Below are positions 1-6,096 of a stretch of 12,255 nt of DNA, in pieces. The position numbers were made by a program, and so were the translations under genes. Under the pieces are notes generated by a model that saw only the letters and a program-made list of their open reading frames with translations, was not told the origin of the DNA and made no database searches. Within the stretch, counting starts at the first letter, position 1. Every line of letters starts with the position of its first letter. Source of the stretch: an uncultured Oscillospiraceae bacterium. GTDB lineage: Bacteria > Bacillota > Clostridia > Oscillospirales > Acutalibacteraceae. The stretch lies in assembly GCA_900554525.1 (NCBI GenBank), contig USHL01000023.1, positions 1 to 12,255 on the forward strand, given 5' to 3'.

Positions 1-28
1 TACGGCTCGCTTCGGCGGCCGGGGCATA

Positions 29-61
29 AACGGGGGGAGCGGATTTCCGCTCCCCCCCGTT
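29..61. terminator. GC-rich terminator hairpin after the cohesin gene
   Basis: A near-perfect inverted repeat pairs 29-42 with 47-61, with one bulged C at 58 and the 4-nt loop ATTT. It begins four bases past the stop codon of the minus-strand cohesin gene. Read on the minus strand the stem is followed by TTTATG, a short U-tract, so termination is plausible but the tail is weak. The hairpin could also serve a plus-strand gene ending near base 27. Confidence 0.7.
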
Positions 62-64
62 CGG

Positions 65-568
65 TTATTCTACCGTAACGCCGCCGTTTTTAAATTCTGC
101 GTTTATGGTTTCCTCATTGTAGTTTGAAAGGATGCTGCTGCCGAGCTTTATTTCGGTTTTGCCGGATGCGCTGTCGCCGACCTTAAAGTTGAGATATATG
201 AGCGTTCCGTTTTTATCGGTATCGTTGTCGTTTATGCCGATGAGGGTAAGCTTTCCGTTTGTTTCCGAAACCTCGCAGTCCGATATGATGTCGCCGCGGT
301 CATATCCTAAATACGTAAGTGCTTCTCCGTCGTATTCGATTTCGAGCTGCACTCCCATTGTGCCCGGGTTCCCGGTATAGCTTACCGGCACCTGTACTGT
401 GTCTCCGGGCTTAGCCGTAACGGTTCCGACCGTTACGGCAGGTCCGCCGGACGCCGTCTGAGCGTCCGGCGGGTTTATATTTATCACTATCAGGGCCGTT
501 ACGGCGGCAGCGGCCAGTACCAGCGCCGCGGTCAGAATTATTATATGCTTTTTTTTCAAATCAAACAC
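65..568 (-). CDS. Membrane-anchored single cohesin-domain protein
   Basis: A 167-residue protein starting at GTG. Residues 1-7 are short and basic (three lysines). Residues 8-31 form a hydrophobic segment that would be an uncleaved anchor or signal peptide. From about residue 42 to the end it resembles a cohesin domain: a V-x-V-G start, then a PGDTVQVPVSY strand, GVQLEIEYD, LTYLGYDRGD, and closing strands with NLKF-type alternation. Cohesins bind dockerin modules on cellulosomal or other surface proteins, so the product probably displays a docking site outside the membrane. No dockerin, sortase signal or second cohesin is seen; anchoring appears N-terminal. The SD is weak and the predicted 5' leader is only ~15 nt, so the start is less certain than the family; an in-frame TTG lies three codons downstream. 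The gene stands alone, divergent from the ABC operon. The cohesin fold call is from pattern, not search. Confidence 0.8.
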   Translation of the reverse strand: MFDLKKKHIIILTAALVLAAAAVTALIVININPPDAQTASGGPAVTVGTVTAKPGDTVQVPVSYTGNPGTMGVQLEIEYDGEALTYLGYDRGDIISDCEVSETNGKLTLIGINDNDTDKNGTLIYLNFKVGDSASGKTEIKLGSSILSNYNEETINAEFKNGGVTVE

Positions 569-589
569 CGTCCGAAAGCTTTTTCTTTC

Positions 590-618
590 AGTATATAAAA
601 AGGGAGCGGCTTTGTCAA
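590..618 (-). promoter_or_regulatory. Sigma-A promoter of the cohesin gene
   Basis: On the minus strand TTGACA (613-618) is followed by exactly 17 bp and TATACT (590-595). Transcription should begin near 583, giving a very short leader before the GTG at 568. It is read back-to-back with the promoter of the ABC operon. Confidence 0.75.
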
Positions 619-653
619 GCGTTGTATATTGCCGGGGAACACAAAAATTTCTC

Positions 654-682
654 TTGATACTTTATGTATTTAGCGGTATAAT
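654..682 (+). promoter_or_regulatory. Sigma-A promoter of the GldA-like ABC operon
   Basis: TTGATA (654-659), 17 bp, then consensus TATAAT (677-682). The start would fall near 689, leaving a ~93-nt AU-rich leader. No second promoter is apparent within the four-gene operon. Confidence 0.78.
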
Positions 683-697
683 GATACGGTATAAATA

Positions 698-756
698 TTC
701 ACAGTTTGTTTAATTATTGTGAAAATTTGTCTGGTAATATATTATCGGACTGTGAA
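698..756 (+). repeat. Three TGTGAA-type boxes in the operon leader
   Basis: Between the TATAAT promoter and the RBS, the 8-mer TTCACAGT (698-705) is complementary to ATTGTGAA (716-723, one G-U pair) and perfectly complementary to ACTGTGAA (749-756). The two pairings are mutually exclusive in RNA. They could be alternative leader hairpins, or DNA operator half-sites. The region is AT-rich, so chance is a real possibility. Confidence 0.35.
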
Positions 757-781
757 ACAAATATTTTTGGGAGGAGTATAA

Positions 782-1843
782 ATGATTGAAGTAACCGGCC
801 TCAGTAAACGGTACGGCGCTTTTCTTGCGGTAAATAATGTCAGCTTCAGCATTGAAAAGGGCGAAATTATAGGTTTTCTCGGGCCTAACGGTGCCGGAAA
901 ATCCACTATAATGAATATTCTCACCGGCTATCTTTCACTTACGCAGGGCAAGGTCACTGTCGACGGCTTTGACATTGCCGAATATCCGGAGGATGCGAAG
1001 CGCCGCATCGGCTATCTGCCGGAAATGCCGCCGCTTTACGTCGATATGACCGTGCGGGAGTATCTTAATTTTATGTATGACCTTAAAAAGGTAAAGTTCC
1101 CTAAAAAGCCTCATATCGATGAGATCCTGCGGCTTGTAAAGATAGATAATGTTCAGAACCGTCTTATAAAGAATCTTTCAAAGGGCTACCGCCAGAGAGT
1201 CGGCTTTGCGCAGGCGCTTATCGGAAACCCCGATGTTCTTATCCTGGATGAGCCGACCGTTGGCCTCGATCCTCAGCAGATAATCGAAATCAGAAGCCTT
1301 ATAGCAAGGCTCGGCCGGAATCATACCATTATTCTTTCGTCTCATATCCTTTCCGAAATTCAGGAGATATGCAAGCGTATCATAATTATCAACCGCGGCG
1401 AGCTGATAGCCGACGATACCGCCGAAAATCTTTCCAACAAGCTGTCGAGCGACTTCACGCTTGTGGCAAGGATAGTCGGCGGAGAGCAGGATATGCTCGA
1501 GGCGCTGCGGACCGTCAAGGGCGTGCGCTCGGTGGTTTCGCTCGGCAAGGCGGAGGAGGGCGCATATGACTTCCATATAGAGCCGGAGCCCGGCGCCGAT
1601 GTCCGTGCCGAGGTTTTCAAAAGGGTGGTTTCCCGCGGCAGGACTCTGCTTTCGCTTACCAGTAATAAAATGTCGCTTGAACAGATATTCCTGCAGCTTA
1701 CAAGCGCAGAGAACAACGATGAGGCGCGCCGTATACTCGGCGGCGTGACAGAGCCGAAGGTAAAGCTCGAATTCGACGGCGGCGACACGGTTGAGATAAA
1801 GACAGAGAACGAAGAAGATGCAAAGGAAGGAGAGGCAGAATAA
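782..1843 (+). CDS. ABC transporter ATP-binding protein, GldA/ABC-2 type
   Basis: A 353-residue nucleotide-binding subunit that would power the membrane complex encoded by the next three genes. Walker A is GPNGAGKST at 34-42, the Q-loop region reads IGYLPEMPPLY near 76-86 with E81 in the Q position (common in this family), the signature is LSKGY at 132-136, Walker B with catalytic glutamate is LILDEP at 153-158, and the switch histidine is H188. Residues after ~215 form the extra C-terminal domain of ABC-2/GldA-like ATPases. The last ~27 residues are strongly acidic, which is unusual and may contact the basic tail of the GldG-like partner. The start is fixed by GGGAGG at 769-774. Its TAA overlaps the ATG of the permease gene by one base. 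The ATPase call is certain; the substrate is unknown. Confidence 0.95.
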   Translation: MIEVTGLSKRYGAFLAVNNVSFSIEKGEIIGFLGPNGAGKSTIMNILTGYLSLTQGKVTVDGFDIAEYPEDAKRRIGYLPEMPPLYVDMTVREYLNFMYDLKKVKFPKKPHIDEILRLVKIDNVQNRLIKNLSKGYRQRVGFAQALIGNPDVLILDEPTVGLDPQQIIEIRSLIARLGRNHTIILSSHILSEIQEICKRIIIINRGELIADDTAENLSNKLSSDFTLVARIVGGEQDMLEALRTVKGVRSVVSLGKAEEGAYDFHIEPEPGADVRAEVFKRVVSRGRTLLSLTSNKMSLEQIFLQLTSAENNDEARRILGGVTEPKVKLEFDGGDTVEIKTENEEDAKEGEAE

Positions 1844-2544
1844 TGGGTGCTGTATTTAAAAGAGAATTCAAGGCGTATTTCACCACGCCGGTAGGCTGGA
1901 TAGTGCTGGCGATACTCTATCTGTTTTCAGGCTTCTTTTTCTGGTATGCCTACCGTTTCGGTGCGCCGGATATAACCTTTGTCATAAGTCAGATGGCTTT
2001 GCCGGTATCGGTTATGGTGCCGGTGCTTACTATGCGGCTTATGAGCGATGACCGCCGGCAGAAGGTGGATCAGGCGCTGCTTACCGCTCCGGTAAAGCTT
2101 ACGTCGATAGTGCTCGGCAAGTTTTTGGCCTCGCTCGCAGTATTCGCGATAGGCTTTCTGCCGACTGTAATATATGAGATGATTTTCGCGTCTCAGGTCA
2201 GCGTCAATATTTTTTCTTATATATATGTGCTTTTCGGTATGCTGCTTTTAGGCAGCGCGCTTATAGCGGTCGGAATGTTTATTTCGTCGCTTACCGAAAG
2301 CTCGGCCATTGCCGCAATGGTTTCGATAATGCTGAGCATCGCTATGATGTTTCTGCCGTCTCTGATACAGATAATCCAGATCGACTGGCTGACGGCAGTT
2401 GCCGAAAAAATAGCATTGCTTACCTTTTTTGATAACTTTACCGAAACGGTCTTTTCAGTGCCGGATGTGGTCTATTTCATAAGTATCACCGCAACCTTCC
2501 TTTTCCTGAGCGTCCGTGCGCTGGATAAGAGAAGATGGGCCTAA
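1843..2544 (+). CDS. ABC-2 family permease, GldF-like
   Basis: A 233-residue integral membrane protein with about six hydrophobic helices (roughly 18-37, 46-66, 90-112, 125-148, 156-176, 208-225). Between helices 2 and 3 it carries the family's cytoplasmic signature, TMRLMSDDRRQKVDQALL then TAPV (63-84), comparable to the 'RLL-ERR...LLLTSPV' stretch of GldF/ABC-2 permeases, which is thought to couple to the ATPase. It starts at 1843 within TAATG, with AAGGAAGGAGAG just upstream inside the ATPase gene, so it is translationally coupled. Length matches GldF-type permeases (about 230-250 aa). It presumably forms a homodimeric channel or pairs with the GldG-like protein. The transported substrate cannot be inferred. 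Confidence 0.93.
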   Translation: MGAVFKREFKAYFTTPVGWIVLAILYLFSGFFFWYAYRFGAPDITFVISQMALPVSVMVPVLTMRLMSDDRRQKVDQALLTAPVKLTSIVLGKFLASLAVFAIGFLPTVIYEMIFASQVSVNIFSYIYVLFGMLLLGSALIAVGMFISSLTESSAIAAMVSIMLSIAMMFLPSLIQIIQIDWLTAVAEKIALLTFFDNFTETVFSVPDVVYFISITATFLFLSVRALDKRRWA

Positions 2545-2558
2545 AGGAGGGCAGACAA

Positions 2559-4268
2559 ATGGAAGAAAACAAGAAGCTTGATACCGAAAAAGAACCCGAG
2601 AACGAAACGGTGAACAAATCCGAAAACGATGAAGCAGAGAACGTAAACGAGGCTTCCGAGGAAGCAGCGAGCGGCGAAAAGCCTGAAAAAGAGAAGAAAA
2701 AGAAGGCAAAAAAAGAAAAGAAAGAAAAGCCCAAGCGCATTAAAAACCAGGCGCTGCTGCGCCGCGGAGGATATGCCGTAGCCGTCACGGCGGCTGTGCT
2801 GGCGGGGCTTATCGTGCTTAACGTCCTTATGGGATTTTTGGGAAATCGCGTCAATCTGGAGTTTGATATGTCTCCCGAAAAGCAGCATTCCATAAGCCAG
2901 GAAAATATCGATTATCTGAAATCGGTAGATAAAGAGGTTGAAATAATCGTCTGCTCGGCGGAGGATTATTATGTTCAGTATATGGGATATATGGCACAGG
3001 GCTACGGCGTTCAGTCGGATCCGTCTTTGTATTTCCAGCAAACACTGGATCTGCTGGAAAGATATCCGGTCTTCAATAATAAGATAAAAGTGCGCTATAT
3101 TGACCCGCAGACCAGTGAGTTCACCGAACTGTCAACCCAATATTCAAATGAAAAGCTCACCTACGGCGATATTCTGGTGCGCACGGTGGGAGAAGAGCAG
3201 GAACGGCATAAGAAAATCGGCTTTGATGATATTTATATGATCACAGAGGACGATACCTATGCGTCATACGTATACACGATTTCTGATATCGGCGGGAACG
3301 ATCTTGAGACTGCCGTTACCGGAGCAATCGATTATGTTGTCAGCGACGAGACTAAGAAGGTTGCCTTTATAACCGGGCATTCCAGCAATGATTATACGGC
3401 GGCATACCGTGAGCTGCTTGAGGACAACAATTATGAAATAGAAGATATCGACGACGAGATCATCAGTTCAATATCCAATGAATATGATGCGCTGGTCCTG
3501 GTAGCTCCCGACAGGGATTTCCAGGGCAGTGAGCTTGATGCTATTTCACAGTTTCTCGAAAACGACGGCAATCTTGAAAAGGGGCTGGTCTTCTTTGCGG
3601 ATGCGTCAACAAAGTATCTGACCAATCTTTACGATTTTCTGGCTCAGTGGGGTATAGCCGTCGACGAGGGTGTGCTCTTTGAGACAAGCGGCGGATACAG
3701 TATGCCCGGAGACCCGACTACTATGATTTCGGCACCCGATACCGAGGATGATCTTGTAAGCGGTCTCGGATATTTACTGACCGGTCTCAATGTTCCGATG
3801 TCCGCGGCATTTGAGTCGGAAAACGGTATAACCGTAAAAGCGTTAGCCTCTACCGCTTCTTCGGTGGTAGCGGCGCCGGTCGGAACTCCGGCTGACTGGG
3901 AAGGCTATGGAGATTACACTGCTCAGGCCTATCCTACCGTGCTTCAGTCGGAAATGAGCCAGTACAATGACGACAATGAGCTTATAGCAAGCTATGTGAT
4001 GGCTTTCAGCAGTACTATGTTTATAGATTCACAGTATTCCGAGACTGACGATTTTTATAATAAGGATATTGCTCTTGCTGCTGCCGAGCGTTCGGTCGGG
4101 GCGGATGAATCCGGTATTTCTTTTGTTTCAAAGAGTATAACCAATGAAACCTTTTATCCCAGCGATACTTCAGCGGCGGTCATTTTTGCCGTATTCATGC
4201 TTGCGCTTCCGATTTTAACCATTGTGATTTGCGTATATATTTATATCAGGAGAAAGAATGCAGTATGA
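2559..4268 (+). CDS. GldG-family ABC auxiliary protein
   Basis: A 569-residue protein whose ATG at 2559 follows GGAGG at 2546-2550 by 8 nt; an in-frame ATG at 2535 lies upstream of that SD and inside the permease gene, so it was not used. Residues 1-64 are a low-complexity cytoplasmic tail, acidic first and then lysine-rich. A membrane helix spans ~71-94, a large extracytoplasmic region follows, and a second helix spans ~539-562 with RRKN just behind it, placing both termini inside. The exterior part resembles the GldG/ABC_transp_aux family, with a VAFITGHSSNDY stretch at ~268-279 matching that family's 'GHGE' region and early segments typical of GldG (SPEKQHSIS, VRYIDPQ). Family members accompany GldA/GldF-like subunits; in Bacteroidetes they are linked to gliding, whereas in Clostridia the role is unknown. 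The stop overlaps the next start as ATGA. Confidence 0.9.
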   Translation: MEENKKLDTEKEPENETVNKSENDEAENVNEASEEAASGEKPEKEKKKKAKKEKKEKPKRIKNQALLRRGGYAVAVTAAVLAGLIVLNVLMGFLGNRVNLEFDMSPEKQHSISQENIDYLKSVDKEVEIIVCSAEDYYVQYMGYMAQGYGVQSDPSLYFQQTLDLLERYPVFNNKIKVRYIDPQTSEFTELSTQYSNEKLTYGDILVRTVGEEQERHKKIGFDDIYMITEDDTYASYVYTISDIGGNDLETAVTGAIDYVVSDETKKVAFITGHSSNDYTAAYRELLEDNNYEIEDIDDEIISSISNEYDALVLVAPDRDFQGSELDAISQFLENDGNLEKGLVFFADASTKYLTNLYDFLAQWGIAVDEGVLFETSGGYSMPGDPTTMISAPDTEDDLVSGLGYLLTGLNVPMSAAFESENGITVKALASTASSVVAAPVGTPADWEGYGDYTAQAYPTVLQSEMSQYNDDNELIASYVMAFSSTMFIDSQYSETDDFYNKDIALAAAERSVGADESGISFVSKSITNETFYPSDTSAAVIFAVFMLALPILTIVICVYIYIRRKNAV

Positions 4269-5977
4269 GTGATTTCCCCGAAAAAAAGGAAAACGATTCC
4301 AAAATGTCTGCGAACGAGCAAAATGAGTCTGCAGATATGGCAAACGAGCCGTCGGACGTATCTCCGAAAACGGCAGAAGAGTCTAAAGCTCCGACGGACA
4401 TGCCGGAGGAAAAAAGCGGGAACGCAGGTCCGGACGATGAATTTTCTACGGTATTTTCCGATCCCGCCGAATACAGAAAAAAAAAGGCTGCGAGCGGTAC
4501 TAAGAAAAGGATTCGTACGATAATTGCCTCGGTGACGGCGGTGGTGCTTTTGGCGGCGGCTACTGCAGCAGTTGTAATCCTTATCCCCGAAAAAGAAGAA
4601 GAAACAACCGATACAAACTTTGAAACCATAAAGGTTCTGGAGCTTGATTCCGATGATTTCAAAACGGTGGAGGTCACCAACAAAAACGGTAAATTCAAGC
4701 TGTATTCCGAGGAAGAAGAGCCTGAGGATGACTCATCTTCTTCAGATACTTCCAGCACCGAGCCGGTTATTAACTGGTATCTTGACGGATATTCAAAGGA
4801 TGTTATTAACAGCTATATGGTTTCCAGCATCGCCGACGGCGCGGCTAATATTGAGGCCACGCGTGAGATAACAGCAAAAACAGCAGAGGAATGCGGGTTC
4901 GGCTCTCCTACCGTCAGTGCCGATGTCGTGACGAATGACGGCGCCGAATATTCCGTGCTTATAGGCGCGGATTCTCCGGACGGTACCGGCGTTTATCTCA
5001 AGCTTTCGACCGACGAAAAGATATATCTTGTCGAGAGCTCGGTAAAAGAAGTTTTTGAATTTGACGCGCTGAGCCTTGCTGCTACCGATTCCGCCCCCGG
5101 AATTACGGTTACGGACGATATGGATGACTACACCGACGATAGCGGCAGTCTAATATCTTTTGATACCATTACGGTTAACGGTAAAAACTTCCCCGAAACG
5201 CTGGTGCTGGCGCCCAATACCGATGAATCACTATCTGATATAGCTGCTTTCATGACTACGACTCCGAGTAAGCGCATTGCCGACAATGTAGATTCACTTT
5301 TCAATATTTTCAAGAGCGGGCTTTCGGTTTCAGGCGCATATTCGTTTGATACTTCGGCGGCGGGACAGAAGAGCGTCGGTCTTGACAATCCGGATTTTGA
5401 AGCTACTATGAAAGCCGGTACTCAGAGCTATACCTACCGCTTTAAAGAGCAGGAGGACGGCGGTTATGCAGTATGGTTCACCGGATGCAAGCTGATAGGA
5501 AAAGTTGACGCTTCATCTTTGGAGTTTATCGATTATGACACTTCGGATTTCTATGCTTCCTGGGTTTGCCTGCAATCTATCAACGAGCTTTCCAATTTTA
5601 CAATTAAGACTGCCGATAAAACCTACAGCTTCGATATTGTTTATGATGACAGCGAGGATGCAGAGGAAACCTACGTTATAACCTATAACGGTGAAAAGCT
5701 GGTAGCGGAAAACTTCCAGAATTTTTATGAGCATGTTATTTCGCTCTCATGCTCGGAGTATACTGTAGAAAGCGTTTCCGGAGATCCGGAGGTTTCAATA
5801 ATCTTTACCTATTCCGACACATCCAAGGAACCGATGACGGTGGAATTCAGGAAAGTAAGCGAGACGCGCTATCAGTACCGCATAGGCGATATTGATATGG
5901 GTAAGGTCACTTCAAGCTCTCTTTCCAAGATTTTGCGCGAGGTTGAAAAGGTTATTGCCGGAGAGGAAATAAATTAA
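4265..5977 (+). CDS. DUF4340 domain protein of the GldAFG-like operon
   Basis: A 570-residue protein beginning in the ATGA overlap with the GldG-like gene, with AGGAG at 4248-4252. An upstream in-frame ATG at 4229 lies well inside the preceding gene and lacks an SD. Residues 1-~78 are an acidic, Ser/Asn/Glu-rich cytoplasmic tail, then a lysine patch, one membrane helix at ~84-107, and a large extracytoplasmic region. That region has the look of DUF4340: strands such as VEVTNKNGKFKLY, a W-Y-L-D-G segment, repeated 'TADKTYSFDIVYDD' and 'VTNDGAEYSVLIGAD' hairpins, and the 'VSGDPEVSIIFTYSD' end. DUF4340 proteins are habitual fourth members of GldAFG-like ABC operons; no activity is established. 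An A9 homopolymer (4487-4495) near the membrane segment is a slippage risk. A Ser/Glu-rich insert near 150-165 is probably a flexible loop. Confidence 0.85.
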   Translation: MSDFPEKKENDSKMSANEQNESADMANEPSDVSPKTAEESKAPTDMPEEKSGNAGPDDEFSTVFSDPAEYRKKKAASGTKKRIRTIIASVTAVVLLAAATAAVVILIPEKEEETTDTNFETIKVLELDSDDFKTVEVTNKNGKFKLYSEEEEPEDDSSSSDTSSTEPVINWYLDGYSKDVINSYMVSSIADGAANIEATREITAKTAEECGFGSPTVSADVVTNDGAEYSVLIGADSPDGTGVYLKLSTDEKIYLVESSVKEVFEFDALSLAATDSAPGITVTDDMDDYTDDSGSLISFDTITVNGKNFPETLVLAPNTDESLSDIAAFMTTTPSKRIADNVDSLFNIFKSGLSVSGAYSFDTSAAGQKSVGLDNPDFEATMKAGTQSYTYRFKEQEDGGYAVWFTGCKLIGKVDASSLEFIDYDTSDFYASWVCLQSINELSNFTIKTADKTYSFDIVYDDSEDAEETYVITYNGEKLVAENFQNFYEHVISLSCSEYTVESVSGDPEVSIIFTYSDTSKEPMTVEFRKVSETRYQYRIGDIDMGKVTSSSLSKILREVEKVIAGEEIN

Positions 5978-5980
5978 AAG

Positions 5981-6009
5981 TTGACAAACGCTTAAAAATA
6001 GTTTAGAAT
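5981..6009 (+). promoter_or_regulatory. Sigma-A promoter of the FAD dehydrogenase gene
   Basis: Consensus TTGACA (5981-5986), exactly 17 bp, then TAGAAT (6004-6009). It starts three bases after the DUF4340 stop codon. Predicted initiation near 6016 lies upstream of the hairpin at 6021-6056, so that hairpin would be at the extreme 5' end of the new transcript. Confidence 0.75.
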
Positions 6010-6020
6010 ATCTAAGCAGT

Positions 6021-6060
6021 ACGGGCTGCATTTTCCGAAAAGAAAATGCAGTCTGTTTTT
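6021..6060 (+). terminator. Terminator/leader hairpin between DUF4340 and FAD genes
   Basis: CTGCATTTTC (6026-6035) pairs perfectly with GAAAATGCAG (6042-6051) around the loop CGAAAA; wobble and Watson-Crick pairs extend the helix to 6021-6056, and a T5 tract ends at 6060. It is the only terminator-like structure after the four-gene ABC operon. Since the next gene's promoter is upstream of it, it may also attenuate that gene or cap its mRNA. Confidence 0.72.
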
Positions 6061-6096
6061 GTGCGTGCGACTCACTTTTGAAAGGATGGATTTCAG

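Noticed and set aside
1..27. Possible C-terminal end of a plus-strand gene: third frame reads eight codons then TAA at 25-27, just before the hairpin
   Set aside because: Only 24 coding bases are visible, which is far too little to support a gene; it would fit a convergent neighbour but cannot be tested here.
2535..2558. Upstream ATG for the GldG-like gene
   Set aside because: It lies before the GGAGG at 2546-2550 and inside the permease gene; the ATG at 2559 has ideal spacing.
2541..3041. Minus-strand open frame rich in Leu/Phe opposite the GldG-like gene
   Set aside because: The Phe/Leu run is the antisense of the Lys/Glu-rich tail, not a membrane protein.
4229..4264. Upstream ATG for the DUF4340 gene
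   Set aside because: No SD, and it overlaps the GldG-like C-terminal helix; the ATGA overlap start at 4265 has AGGAG upstream.
4269..4523. Lys/Arg-rich 84-codon plus-strand frame inside the DUF4340 gene
   Set aside because: It is an out-of-frame reading of the acidic tail with no own SD; mentioned only as the potential slippage frame after the A9 run.
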